A stretch of DNA of 28,335 nt from an uncultured Lachnospiraceae bacterium (GCA_910585895.1 CAJUHY010000036.1:1-28335), one strand, 5' to 3'. Positions 6,831 through 15,230 are shown, counted from the first letter of the stretch. Made by a program: numbers and translations. Notes: generated by a model not told the origin, from the sequence alone.

Positions 6831-7388
6831 CTATACTCTTGAGAGGTACTCTCCTGTTCTCGTGTCAATCTTAATTACGTCATCCTGCTCCACAAACAGA
6901 GGAACATTAACCGTAGCCCCAGTCTCTACTACCGCTGGCTTTGTTGCTCCGGTTGCAGTATCTCCTTTAAAGCCAGGCTCTGTATCTGTAATCTTCAGCT
7001 CCACAAACAATGGCGGCTCAACCGCAAAAACGCTGCCGTTATGGGAGCACATTTTCACCATCTCATTCTCTTTGACAAATTTCAGTGCATCGCCAATTGC
7101 CTCCGCATCCAACGCCATCTGCTCATAAGTCTCAACATCCATGAAATGGAACAAATCTCCATCTGAATATAAGTACTGCATGTCCGCCCTGTCAATCCGC
7201 GCCTGCGGACATTTTTCCGTAGGACGGAATGTTTTCTCAACCACACCGCCGTTCTTGATATTTTTTAATTTCGTCCTGACAAAAGCTGCACCCTTTCCCG
7301 GTTTTACATGCTGAAATTCAATAATCTGATAAATGTTGTTATCCAATTCAATGGTAATGCCATTCCTGAAATCTCCTGCTGAAATCAT
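6831..7388 (-). CDS. efp: Elongation factor P
   Basis: The 185-residue protein has the three-domain layout of EF-P, which rescues ribosomes stalled at polyproline. The tip loop HVKPGKGAAF puts the lysine at position 32, the residue modified in many bacteria; no modifying enzyme is in the window. The C-terminal GATKPAVVETGATVNVPLFVEQDDVIKIDTRTGEYLSR matches the family. The ribosome site AAGGAGG precedes the ATG by about eight bases. It lies 84 bases after rpiB, and carries its own likely promoter. Confidence 0.98.
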   Translation of the reverse strand: MISAGDFRNGITIELDNNIYQIIEFQHVKPGKGAAFVRTKLKNIKNGGVVEKTFRPTEKCPQARIDRADMQYLYSDGDLFHFMDVETYEQMALDAEAIGDALKFVKENEMVKMCSHNGSVFAVEPPLFVELKITDTEPGFKGDTATGATKPAVVETGATVNVPLFVEQDDVIKIDTRTGEYLSRV

Positions 7389-7447
7389 TGGATTTTCCTC
7401 CTTAAACTATACTTCGTTTGGACACATCCTGCCCTCACACTTGTTCC

Positions 7448-7476
7448 ATTCTATACTATAATGGAAGAATTTTCAA
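7448..7476 (-). promoter_or_regulatory. Candidate efp promoter
   Basis: Minus strand: -35 TTGAAA (7471-7476), 17 bases, -10 TAGAAT (7448-7453). Each box matches five of six consensus bases. The -35 overlaps the end of rpiB. Confidence 0.5.
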
Positions 7477-7916
7477 CCTTTTTCTTCAATCTCATGAATC
7501 ATGTCGATACGGGTCTGGTGTCTGCCTCCCATAAACTCTGCTTCCAAATATGCTTTAACAATGTCTTTGGCCTGCTCATTTCCCACAATCCTTGCCCCAA
7601 AAGCAATCATATTCGCGTTATTATGCTCCTTAATCAGATGGGCCGTTGTCGTATCGGAACACACGCCGCAGCGAATGCCCTTGATTTTATTTGCCGCCAA
7701 AGAAATGCCAACGCCCGTGCCGCAGATGAGGATACCGCATTCTGCTTCCCCTGCTGCTACCGCACGTGCGACCTTCTCTCCATATAATGGGTAATGGCAG
7801 CTCTCCGTGCTATCTGTTCCCAGATTTACCACCTCATGTCCCAGGCTTTTAACATACTCCATAACTTCCATTTTCAAATCCACTGCCGTATGGTCATTGC
7901 CAATTGCTACTTTCAT
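7473..7916 (-). CDS. rpiB: Ribose-5-phosphate isomerase B
   Basis: The 147-residue protein is full length for RpiB, which interconverts ribulose-5-phosphate and ribose-5-phosphate (some relatives act on allose- or galactose-6-phosphate). Key regions are GNDHTAVDLK at 6-15, the ICGTGVGISLAANK block with the active-site cysteine C65, and the H98-N99-N100-A101-N102 stretch. The ribosome site AGGAGG lies seven bases before the ATG. It sits between a YqeG-like phosphatase and efp on the same strand. Confidence 0.93.
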   Translation of the reverse strand: MKVAIGNDHTAVDLKMEVMEYVKSLGHEVVNLGTDSTESCHYPLYGEKVARAVAAGEAECGILICGTGVGISLAANKIKGIRCGVCSDTTTAHLIKEHNNANMIAFGARIVGNEQAKDIVKAYLEAEFMGGRHQTRIDMIHEIEEKG

Positions 7917-7993
7917 TTTATTTCCTCCTTTTCCTGATTCTTAAAATTCTGCTGCTTCCTTTCACTTCATCCTCATTCTGCCTGATACACCAC

Positions 7994-8488
7994 TTACTTC
8001 CTCCTCAGGTAGAAGAAAAGCACTATCTTTTCCAGGTAACGTTTGAGCACTATCTGAATCTCCTCTTTGGGATGGATAGGCTTCGTCAATATCGTACGGA
8101 TACCGGCCCGGTTAGCTCCATACACATCCGTAAAAATCTGGTCTCCTACAAATAACGTGTTATCTTTGTCTGTTCCCATCAGTTCCATTGCCTGCCGATA
8201 ACCGGCCGCCTTGGGTTTCCCTGCCTTAAAAATATACTGGACTTTGACCACATCATTGAACATCTTCACTCTTGGCTCTTTATTATTTGACAAAAGGCAG
8301 CATTGATACCCTAATTCCTTTAAATGCGCAAATAATCCCCTTGCCCGCTCATCTGCCGGTGCGCCGTGGGGAACCAACGTATTGTCCACATCAAAAATAA
8401 TCCCACGGTATCCTTCTTCATACAAGCGGTCAAACTCAATTTCATAGGCGGAATCCAGATATTCATCAGGATAAAAATTTTCTAGCAT
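7994..8488 (-). CDS. YqeG-family HAD phosphatase
   Basis: The 164-residue protein has the HAD motifs in order: FDVDNTLVP at 32-40 (nucleophile D33, D35), LLSNNKE (motif II), the lysine in KAGKPKAAG (motif III) and FVGDQIFTDVYGANRAGI (motif IV). It carries no large cap domain, as in the type IIIA YqeG subfamily (PGP-like phosphatases). In B. subtilis yqeG is found beside yqeH and aroE. It lies 29 bases after nrdR, with GGGAG upstream of its ATG, so likely in the same operon. The substrate is unknown. Confidence 0.88.
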   Translation of the reverse strand: MLENFYPDEYLDSAYEIEFDRLYEEGYRGIIFDVDNTLVPHGAPADERARGLFAHLKELGYQCCLLSNNKEPRVKMFNDVVKVQYIFKAGKPKAAGYRQAMELMGTDKDNTLFVGDQIFTDVYGANRAGIRTILTKPIHPKEEIQIVLKRYLEKIVLFFYLRRK

Positions 8489-8517
8489 ATTCCAAATCTC
8501 CCGAAATACTACTGGCG

Positions 8518-8970
8518 TCAGTTATCCAGTATTTTCTTTATCTCGTCCATAAATGTATTCACGTCCTTGAACTCACGATATACAGAAGCAAATCTTACAT
8601 ATGCCACAGGGTCTAATTCCTGAAGGCGGTTCATGACAATTTCCCCGATTTCAGAACTGGAAACCTCCTTTTCCTCCCTGTTAAAAATGTCAACTTCCAC
8701 CGCATTCACGAGATGGCTGATTTGCACTGCAGACACTGGACGCTTGTGACAGGCACGCAGGATTCCGGCTTCCACTTTCGCGCGGTCGTACTGCTCCCTA
8801 TTGTCATCCTTCTTAATGACAATCAGAGGAATCGTTTCCACTTTCTCGTATGTAGTAAAACGTTTCCCGCAATCATCGCAAAGCCTTCTTCGCCTGATTG
8901 CATTGTTATCGTCTGCCGGTCTGGAATCAATAACTCTGGTGTTGTCACTGCTGCAATATGGACATTTCAT
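8518..8970 (-). CDS. nrdR: Transcriptional repressor NrdR
   Basis: The 150-residue protein starts at ATG 8970 with AGGAGG about eight bases upstream; a longer open frame extends upstream but its extra residues have no family match and lie on top of the promoter. A zinc ribbon (C3, C6, C31, C34, within MKCPYCSSDNTRVIDSR and RRRRLCDDCGKRF) leads to an ATP-cone. NrdR represses ribonucleotide reductase genes when dATP is high. It is the first gene of the group nrdR-yqeG-rpiB-efp. Confidence 0.97.
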   Translation of the reverse strand: MKCPYCSSDNTRVIDSRPADDNNAIRRRRLCDDCGKRFTTYEKVETIPLIVIKKDDNREQYDRAKVEAGILRACHKRPVSAVQISHLVNAVEVDIFNREEKEVSSSEIGEIVMNRLQELDPVAYVRFASVYREFKDVNTFMDEIKKILDN

Positions 8971-9028
8971 GAAATCTCCTCCTTGGTATAGATATTTAAC
9001 TCCCACTTTTGATAAAACTATTAATTTC

Positions 9029-9057
9029 AGTATATCTTTCTTTACTGAACTTGTCAA
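9029..9057 (-). promoter_or_regulatory. Consensus sigma-A promoter of nrdR
   Basis: Minus strand: -35 TTGACA (9052-9057), exactly 17 bases, -10 TATACT (9029-9034). The TGA stop of the upstream frameshifted gene falls inside the -35. The perfect -35 shows that nrdR does not depend on readthrough from the ATPase cassette. Confidence 0.85.
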
Positions 9058-9703
9058 ACATCTAAGCCAATTTCTACAGAAACAGCATATTCTGAATCTT
9101 TTATCCATTTCAGTAAATACACTTGCAGCTGATATAAATTGCCACAGACACAAACTTTGCACTCAGCAAAATCTCTTATTTTCGCAGCCTCGCTCACATA
9201 CGGCATGAGATTGTTTTTTAATTTGTACCACAAATAGGGTTGTATATTCAATGGCTTTTTCCAGTTCTCTATTCCTTCTAGAAACTCTGCCACTTTTAAA
9301 AATTTCTCTCTCTCAAAGTTTCTCGTCGCAATGCCAACCTCTGCCATTTCCATATAACCCTCATCTTTATGAAACAGCAAAATACTATCTTTATGTAACA
9401 TGGCATAACGAAGCTGTTCCATAAAATCAAAGTATAAATCTGCTTGTTTTCACCATCTATCAGGCATGTCAAAACATCTGCCGATTTGCACCCCTGCTTT
9501 GAAACATTGGGAGAGCGGAACTCATTTGCAAATACCGCATATTGTCCATCTCCCAGAACATACCTCAGATTAACCGTTTCTATATCTGCGCAATCTTTGT
9601 GCTCCTCCCGCACTGAAACAACCCTATTCTCATTTATCTGATATAACACATTCTTCTGAATCCGCGTATCTGGTTTTAACGGCTTTGTATTTAATTTAAC
9701 CAT
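9054..9703 (-). pseudogene. Frameshifted partner gene of the AAA ATPase (two fragments)
   Basis: Two overlapping open frames (about 9296-9703 and 9054-9422) read as one protein if one base is added to the A-run at 9447-9450 (T-run on the plus strand): the joined sequence would continue IDGE-KQADLYFDFMEQL and give about 215 residues. The upstream fragment begins at ATG 9703, overlaps the ATPase stop by eight bases and has no ribosome site, so it is likely translated by coupling. There is no classic slippery heptamer at the shift, so a mutation or sequencing error is likelier than programmed frameshifting. I do not recognise the family. The protein is charged, has no membrane segment, and the block CKSADVLTCLID resembles, only loosely, the core of PD-(D/E)xK nucleases. 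By its coupling to an AAA ATPase it could be an effector subunit of a defence-like pair. Confidence 0.6.
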
Positions 9704-11090
9704 TTGATTGTACTTCCCCTAATGTTGCTGCTTCCTCATAGAGACCCATTGCAGACTTTGTAAACAACGCAAATTGAAATCCCGTCTTTGTATCTGGAAC
9801 AATCTCTTTTACGATACTTTTTCCATTTTCCTGAAAAATAAACTCATACACAAACAGATTTTCTGATTGGATTAAGTCTTCTTTTTCTAACTGAAGATGT
9901 CTTATCATTTCTTCATTCTTTTTCTCTTTTACCAGTTCCGATAAGACATATAAATTATTTAATTTGGAAACAAACGTATCACTGTGTGTGCTAACTATCA
10001 GCTTGACACCGTTATTATTTAGTCGATTTAGGAATCGTGCCAACTCCAATTGCTTCTGCGGATGAAGGCTGGCTTCCACTTCATCAATGATAAGCTGTCT
10101 ATAGAATCTCTCAGACGTTAACGCTAATTCCAGCGGCGCCACTTCGTTAATCATGGCAGATGCAAGATGCATTGGCACTACCTGATTGTCATCTTTTGCA
10201 CAGTACGAAAAAACCCCCCGTTTATTTATACGGATATGCCCTTCAATTATCTTATCTTCAAAAAACGCTAATTCATTCATATAAAAATTACGGTTATCTT
10301 CGTCTTCTGTATAAGTCTGCAAAAAACGCAGGAATTCATAGATAGGCTGCGTCAATCCGCCGTAGCGTTCCTTATTCCCTAGCAGTTCTCCATCTTCTAT
10401 CTGAAACGACACCGCATCATCCGCTCTGTTTGCAAAAAAATCACGGTACAAAAGCATAAGTCCAGTTCTTGATGCCGGCAGATACAGGCTGTCCTCTTCA
10501 AAAATTTTCTGTAGTGCTCTTCTAAATGGATATATCTCTAATTCAGAAATAGATACCCTTAATGACATAAATCTGCTTTCTCTGTCTGCAGCTTTTTCCT
10601 CCGATAAAACAGCAATTCTCCATTTATCATCTAAATCTGCATTCCATATGCTGAGCGACAATAAATCTGGATTGATTGTTTTTTTTACCTCTTCATTTTC
10701 CAGGCTTTTTTTATCCGTTATATCAATACGATAAGAAACGTCATCTTCCAATTCTGCTTCCAGATATAGCTTGTCTATGGATATCTCTTTTCCAAAAATC
10801 TCCTTTACAAGCTGCTCCTTTTTCAAATTCAGTTTTCGATTTATATAACCAACAAAGTCTGCTATATTATTTTTATTGAGCAGATATCTGCTATACTCTG
10901 CCACTCTTTCCCCCAGCAGAATATCCATCGCATCTTCCTCTAACAGATTGACGATTTTATTGCTTAATCCCTGGACGAGCTGCATTAAAAAAGTCTTCCC
11001 ACTGTTATTAGGCCCAACAAAAAGCGTATATCTATCAATACATATCTTTGCGCTCTCTATCTTTGCAAAATTCTCCACACCAATCCACAA
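9696..11090 (-). CDS. AAA family ATPase (AAA15/OLD-like, SMC-type nucleotide fold)
   Basis: The 464-residue protein has one nucleotide-binding fold split by a long insertion. Walker A GPNNSGKT is at 26-33, an LPASRTG block at about 204-210, a MINEVAPLELAL signature-like block at about 313-324, the Walker B with LIIDEVEASLHP at about 333-344 and a THSD H-switch at 368-371. These features define the overcoming-lysogeny-defect (OLD)-like and AAA15/AAA21 ATPases, which often pair with a small effector gene in phage-defence or toxin cassettes. The start is the first codon after a stop, a TTG at 11090; GGAG lies about 13 bases upstream, so the exact start is uncertain. No Toprim domain is present. 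DNA is AT-rich relative to the sporulation genes (two counted 60-base lines gave 30% and 38% GC, against 50% in one line of spoIIIAA), suggesting transfer. Confidence 0.85.
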   Translation of the reverse strand: MWIGVENFAKIESAKICIDRYTLFVGPNNSGKTFLMQLVQGLSNKIVNLLEEDAMDILLGERVAEYSRYLLNKNNIADFVGYINRKLNLKKEQLVKEIFGKEISIDKLYLEAELEDDVSYRIDITDKKSLENEEVKKTINPDLLSLSIWNADLDDKWRIAVLSEEKAADRESRFMSLRVSISELEIYPFRRALQKIFEEDSLYLPASRTGLMLLYRDFFANRADDAVSFQIEDGELLGNKERYGGLTQPIYEFLRFLQTYTEDEDNRNFYMNELAFFEDKIIEGHIRINKRGVFSYCAKDDNQVVPMHLASAMINEVAPLELALTSERFYRQLIIDEVEASLHPQKQLELARFLNRLNNNGVKLIVSTHSDTFVSKLNNLYVLSELVKEKKNEEMIRHLQLEKEDLIQSENLFVYEFIFQENGKSIVKEIVPDTKTGFQFALFTKSAMGLYEEAATLGEVQSNG

Positions 11091-11129
11091 ATGCCTTTAT
11101 CTGCTCCTTCTTCTCAATCTTAAATATTA

Positions 11130-11159
11130 ATTATACCGGACAGCCACAGTTTTATGCAA
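11130..11159 (-). promoter_or_regulatory. Candidate promoter of the AAA ATPase
   Basis: Minus strand: consensus -10 TATAAT (11130-11135), 18 bases, weak -35 TTGCAT (11154-11159). It sits just after the stop of the Uma2-like gene, so the ATPase cassette has its own promoter. Confidence 0.5.
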
Positions 11160-11174
11160 AAATCAGATAACGCC

Positions 11175-11732
11175 CTAATCCATGCTCTCAAAAATCTCAC
11201 TCAGCGTCATTTTTATATTAGGAAACGCCTTTAAGCTTATCTCGGTCTGGGCATTATAATCCTCATCTTCTATGTCATCCTGCAGGATGTAAGCCTGTTC
11301 CAGCACATATTTCCCCTCCTGCAGATAATAGACCTCAACAGACTTGCCTTGCGGAAAAACAATCCAGTATTCCTCTACGCCGGCTTTCTCGTAAATCTCT
11401 TTTTTCTCTATCCTGTCGCGCTTTACCGTCGAAGGGCTCAACGTCTCAGCGATAAACTTAGGCGTTCCGCTATAGGAACCGCCCTTTAAATACTTCCTGT
11501 CGCAGATGACCATGATATCCGGGCAGACATAATCATCATTCTCCTCTGGATGGTATTTAAAATCCAGATTCTCAATAGAGACCAGGCATATGCTGTTTTT
11601 CAACGCTTGCTTTATAGCCGCATAAATATTTCCGTTTACAATTCCATGACAGTATTCCGGTGCAGGTGACATATCATAGACTACACCGTTTATTTTCTCA
11701 TCTCTCCAATGTTCCTTGTTCGCTAATCCCAT
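11175..11732 (-). CDS. Uma2 family (DUF820) endonuclease-like protein
   Basis: The start chosen is ATG 11732 with AGGAGG seven bases upstream, giving 185 residues; a longer frame to 11771 includes a promoter -10 and is unlikely. The core shows the Uma2 family: VVYDMSPAPEYCHGIVNGNIY, DYVCPDIMVICD, GTPKFIAETLSPSTVKRDRIEKKEIYEKAGVEEYWIVFP and a C-terminal tail. This PD-(D/E)xK fold places the D of PDIMV and the E of AETLS in the active site; the usual VEVLS is AETLS here. Family members are often multi-copy and of unclear function. It has its own extended -10 promoter and lies in an AT-rich segment. Confidence 0.85.
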   Translation of the reverse strand: MGLANKEHWRDEKINGVVYDMSPAPEYCHGIVNGNIYAAIKQALKNSICLVSIENLDFKYHPEENDDYVCPDIMVICDRKYLKGGSYSGTPKFIAETLSPSTVKRDRIEKKEIYEKAGVEEYWIVFPQGKSVEVYYLQEGKYVLEQAYILQDDIEDEDYNAQTEISLKAFPNIKMTLSEIFESMD

Positions 11733-11750
11733 ATTCGCCTCCTCATGATA

Positions 11751-11759
11751 GATATTATA
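11751..11759 (-). promoter_or_regulatory. Extended -10 promoter of the Uma2-like gene
   Basis: Minus strand: TATAAT (11754-11759) preceded by TGG, an extended -10, about 22 bases before the ATG. No strong -35 is visible. Confidence 0.5.
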
Positions 11760-11862
11760 CCATACCCTCACAGATTAAGAAAGTTTTTATTTCCAGCCAG
11801 AGACCGCACACGTAACAGTTCAGCCCCTTTTGCCGCCAGTACTTACACCTTCCGACAAACGC

Positions 11863-11897
11863 AGAGAACGGCGCCTATAAACCAGCTGCCGTTCTCT
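11863..11897 (-). terminator. Hairpin downstream of spoIIIAH
   Basis: AGAGAACGGC (11863-11872) and GCCGTTCTCT (11888-11897) make a perfect 10-bp stem with a 15-base loop. It follows the spoIIIAH stop by about 37 bases. The U-run lies before the stem on the minus strand, not after it, so it is not a canonical terminator; it may still mark the operon end. Confidence 0.5.
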
Positions 11898-11933
11898 AAA
11901 AAAATCTATTATGTTTACTCTCCCACAAAACCC

Positions 11934-12779
11934 TTAACTTGTTGCGCCGTTGCTATCTGTTCCGTCTGCCGGCGCATTGCCATTTTCTGTACTTGTATCT
12001 GTTCCTGCCGCGCTTCCATCACCTGCCGGTGCATTTTCTCCGGTTCCGCTGTCTGTTCCTGTCGTTGTGTCTGCATTGCCCTGAATTGGCGTGATGACAA
12101 TATTCTGCGCCTCCACATTCGTTTTGCGCTTCACGATATCTTCAACCTGTGCGCGTTTCGCATCCGTAACTTCCCCCATATTCAGCACAACATCTGCATT
12201 GCCATCGGTGATGCTTACCACCACGTCCGTAAATCCTTTTGCCTCCAGAAGCATTTCTGCTGCTGCTTCCCGTTCTGCAATATCTGTCATGGCAACCATG
12301 GCATTAACGGCATCCTGTTTCTGTTCTTCCGTAATATTCACATTGTTAATCAATTCCAGCAAAGATGCTTTGTTCTGAGAACGAATCTGCTCCCGATTCA
12401 GTTTTACCTCAGACACAAAATCTACATTGTTCACACTGCTGCTGGTAAGAACTGCCTCGCCAGGATTTTCTGAATTGGCGCTCTGACTATTGGCAATCTG
12501 TTCTCCTGTCTGAACGCCCAGCGCCTCTGTTCCGGTTTCCGTACTTGCTTCCGCTTCTGTACCTGTCTCTGCGCTCGCCTCCGTATCTGTAAAGATATCT
12601 TCCGCATTATACATATCTTCATCGGAAATGTCATATGTACCCTCATTCGTGTCCGCACTTGCCTCCTGCGCTAAATCACTGTCACTTCGGCTCCCCGTAT
12701 ATTGCAAATAGCCTGCGACAGCAATCATTAACGCCAAAGCCGTAATGATAATCTGATTTTTTTTGAAAACTTTTTTCAA
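11934..12779 (-). CDS. spoIIIAH: Stage III sporulation protein AH, with an extended C-terminal tail
   Basis: The 281-residue protein has an N-terminal membrane anchor (residues about 8-27), a long acidic, Thr/Glu-rich linker with EAS-ETGTE repeats (about 35-110), and a conserved domain at about 115-235 that matches the YscJ/FliF-like ring-building motif of SpoIIIAH. That domain docks with SpoIIQ across the intermembrane space to form the feeding channel between mother cell and forespore. A Gly/Thr/Asp/Ala-rich tail of about 45 residues follows ITPI, which is not usual for the family. It lies 15 bases after spoIIIAG, the last gene of the operon. Confidence 0.9.
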   Translation of the reverse strand: MKKVFKKNQIIITALALMIAVAGYLQYTGSRSDSDLAQEASADTNEGTYDISDEDMYNAEDIFTDTEASAETGTEAEASTETGTEALGVQTGEQIANSQSANSENPGEAVLTSSSVNNVDFVSEVKLNREQIRSQNKASLLELINNVNITEEQKQDAVNAMVAMTDIAEREAAAEMLLEAKGFTDVVVSITDGNADVVLNMGEVTDAKRAQVEDIVKRKTNVEAQNIVITPIQGNADTTTGTDSGTGENAPAGDGSAAGTDTSTENGNAPADGTDSNGATS

Positions 12780-12794
12780 AATGATGCCCTCCTG

Positions 12795-13364
12795 TCAATT
12801 CATCTTAACTACCTTAATTTTATGTACTTCCACTGGAAATAATGCTAAAACTGCATCAGAAATATTTTTTGCTACCTGCGCATTTCCACCTCCCTCTGCC
12901 ACTACCAGCACGCCCTCTACGGACGGTGCTACCTCCTTGGTCACAAAAGGCACTCCGCCGCTGCCGCTCCCTTCATCATAAACAGTCTCCTCCTGCGACT
13001 GCTGCTGCGTATTTGACCGCACAACAGTCCCATCTTCTTCCTGGGTATTCTGGCTGTTTCTGCTCCTGTCCTTTTCCACCTTCTGCTCACCCTCGTCTTT
13101 CAAAGTAATCATAACCTCCACCTGCCCCACCCCCTGCATATCCTCCAGGATTTCTTTGAGCCTGCGCTCCATACGTTTTGCATAGTCGCCCGTGCTCTCG
13201 TCCGAGGGCTGCTCTTCTGCCTGTCTGGGCTCTTCATGGGAATCGGCTTTTTTCTCCACCGGAATGGCAATTACCAACAGCAGAATTCCTGCAAGTCCTG
13301 CTATCAGCAGTTGATTCTTTGGTATTTTTTTTAGCTTATCCAAGGAAAATTTTACCTTTTTCAT
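12795..13364 (-). CDS. spoIIIAG: Stage III sporulation protein AG
   Basis: The start chosen is ATG 13364, 189 residues; an upstream TTG with nine more residues is less likely. There is one N-terminal membrane segment (about LLIAGLAGILLLVIAIP), a Glu/Gln/Ser-rich linker with a polar insert (NTQQQSQEETVYDEGSGSGG) and the ring-building-motif domain: VGQVEVMITLKDEGEQKVEKD, then SVEGVLVVAEGGGNAQVAKNISDAVLALFPVEVHKIKVVKM. SpoIIIAG oligomerises in the channel complex. AGAGG lies about ten bases upstream. Confidence 0.94.
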   Translation of the reverse strand: MKKVKFSLDKLKKIPKNQLLIAGLAGILLLVIAIPVEKKADSHEEPRQAEEQPSDESTGDYAKRMERRLKEILEDMQGVGQVEVMITLKDEGEQKVEKDRSRNSQNTQEEDGTVVRSNTQQQSQEETVYDEGSGSGGVPFVTKEVAPSVEGVLVVAEGGGNAQVAKNISDAVLALFPVEVHKIKVVKMN

Positions 13365-13407
13365 TCTCCGTTTTCCTCTCTTTTTATACAACCATTAAAG
13401 CAACTTC

Positions 13408-13956
13408 TCATACAACCAGAATCGTAATCTGTGTCTCATCCAAGCGGTAAAATTCCATTAAAGTCTGCCGCAGTTCATAAACGCTTGGATATTCCGCGCT
13501 ATTATCCGCATAAGATGCTTTCTGCACAAATACGCTGCTATCTTCGTTCAGTGTTACAGTCATCTCAATAGATTCCACCTCATACTCCTGCGTCAGCTGC
13601 ACATTTACCTCCTGTGCCGCAAGCTGCTTCTCCTCCGCCATGCGGCTTACATCCATGCCTACTGCATTTTCATATTCTCTTAAATAGACTTCTTTCTGAG
13701 TTATTTCCAAATGCTCGGTATCCAGTTTCATGTTGTCCATGTCCTGAAAAAATTCTGTCTGACTGATTTTCTGCCGCAGCAGTTCTTCATTTCCCAGAAG
13801 GGATAGCGCTGGAGATACCACGAGAATTGTCAGCAGCATACCGGAAAAGAAGCGCACATATTTCTGGTAATTCTTCTTCGGCAGCAAATGCTGTACGACC
13901 GTGAGCAAAAGATAGAAACATACCAGATTTTTAACCCAGCTATAAATATAACTCAT
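13408..13956 (-). CDS. spoIIIAF: Stage III sporulation protein AF
   Basis: The start chosen is ATG 13956 with AAAGGAG about six bases upstream; an upstream TTG overlaps the spoIIIAE stop and adds five residues that are not needed. The 182-residue protein has two N-terminal membrane segments (YIYSWVKNLVCFYLLLTVVQHLL and FFSGMLLTILVVSPALSLL) and a C-terminal domain with EVESIEMTVTLNED, similar in fold to the other SpoIIIA ring proteins. Confidence 0.93.
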   Translation of the reverse strand: MSYIYSWVKNLVCFYLLLTVVQHLLPKKNYQKYVRFFSGMLLTILVVSPALSLLGNEELLRQKISQTEFFQDMDNMKLDTEHLEITQKEVYLREYENAVGMDVSRMAEEKQLAAQEVNVQLTQEYEVESIEMTVTLNEDSSVFVQKASYADNSAEYPSVYELRQTLMEFYRLDETQITILVV

Positions 13957-13967
13957 GTCTTCTCCTT

Positions 13968-15203
13968 TCAATGGTTAAACGTAGTCGCTGCCGTAACCAT
14001 GGCAATCGTCACCAAAAACATTACAGTAGTCGTCACCACCACTTTACACAAAAGACCACCGCCCTCACCGGTACCTGCAATACAGCCAATCATGCGCTTG
14101 TCCGACACTGGCTGCATCATCGCTGCTAATAATTTGTAGAGAAATGTCATCACCCACACCTTGATTAACGGTCCTGCACAGAGAATCAGCAGCACGACAA
14201 TCGCTGCCATGCCAATGCCATTTTTGATGATAATCCCAGAACCAACCATAATTTCTGTCACTGCATTGATGGATGTACCCAGCCCCGGCATCATGCCAGC
14301 CGTCTTGGCAATCATGCCTGACTTAAAGGTATCAATGACCGGCGTCAGCAGATTCTGCACCACATTGATGCCAATTACAACGGTGAACAGGAACTTGGTA
14401 ATCCATAAGATTGCGGACTTAATCAGGGACGTCATCTTAGACAGCATTTCCTCCCCGGTCAGGCAGTTCATCAACTCCAACACCACATAAATCTGGATAG
14501 CCGGGATTACCAAATGCTCTAACACCCACTCCATGGCATAAATCAGCAGGAACGTCAAATCATAAAATCCTGCTGCCGTGGTAATCTGCCCCGAGAACAC
14601 CATACTTGCCGTAAATGTGGGAATCATCACCTTTAAAAAAGTTATCACTCTGGAGATTGCCAACACGGTCACATCCCGCAGAACAAAAAAAGACTGCATT
14701 AAAAGCACCAGGAGAATCACATATACCATATAGAAACTGATTTCTGTCACCGCAGGGCTTTCAAATACATTGGCAAAATTGTATAAAATTGCAAATACAA
14801 TGCAAAGAATGACAATTTGAATCAAAGTTCCCCGAAATTCCTGAACTTCCGAAAACACTGCAGAAAATATTTTCTGCAAAAGCCACCCTTTCTCAATTTC
14901 CTCCCCATCCAAAAGCCGCTCCACCAATTCCCGGAAATCCAGTTCTTCTGTACTTTCCTGCTGCCCCAGCAACATATCAATATCTGTAAAATCCAACTCT
15001 TCCAGATAGCTGTCCATTGTCTCTTCCATCTTCTGCTCAGCCGTATCCTCTGTATTTTCCGCAGCCCTCACAGTTCCTCCCAGCCCCCACAGGCAGAACA
15101 CGGCAAATGCTGCCAGCAATTTTACGCCTGCCCTCTTCCACACTCTCCATGTCCTTCCTAACGCACCCGGTTCTATTACGGCAAATGGCTTTTCCCAAAA
15201 CAT
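13968..15203 (-). CDS. spoIIIAE: Stage III sporulation protein AE
   Basis: The 411-residue protein has a signal-like N-terminus (cleavage near VRA-AEN at about 47), an acidic segment, and several membrane spans, the last ending in VTIAMVTAATTFNH. It is the large membrane component of the SpoIIIA complex. The stop (AAC CAT TGA) touches the start region of spoIIIAF. It follows spoIIIAD by 27 bases. Confidence 0.95.
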   Translation of the reverse strand: MFWEKPFAVIEPGALGRTWRVWKRAGVKLLAAFAVFCLWGLGGTVRAAENTEDTAEQKMEETMDSYLEELDFTDIDMLLGQQESTEELDFRELVERLLDGEEIEKGWLLQKIFSAVFSEVQEFRGTLIQIVILCIVFAILYNFANVFESPAVTEISFYMVYVILLVLLMQSFFVLRDVTVLAISRVITFLKVMIPTFTASMVFSGQITTAAGFYDLTFLLIYAMEWVLEHLVIPAIQIYVVLELMNCLTGEEMLSKMTSLIKSAILWITKFLFTVVIGINVVQNLLTPVIDTFKSGMIAKTAGMMPGLGTSINAVTEIMVGSGIIIKNGIGMAAIVVLLILCAGPLIKVWVMTFLYKLLAAMMQPVSDKRMIGCIAGTGEGGGLLCKVVVTTTVMFLVTIAMVTAATTFNH

Positions 15204-15230
15204 ATGGCTATCCCTCCCCTACGCTTATTA

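Noticed and set aside
8971..9162. N-terminal extension of nrdR (about 64 residues)
   Set aside because: It overlaps the nrdR promoter (TTGACA-17-TATACT), and the 150-residue product from ATG 8970 matches the family length.
9441..9456. Programmed -1 frameshift in the ATPase partner gene
   Set aside because: There is no slippery heptamer of the X XXY YYZ type and no obvious downstream stimulatory stem; a one-base indel explains it better.
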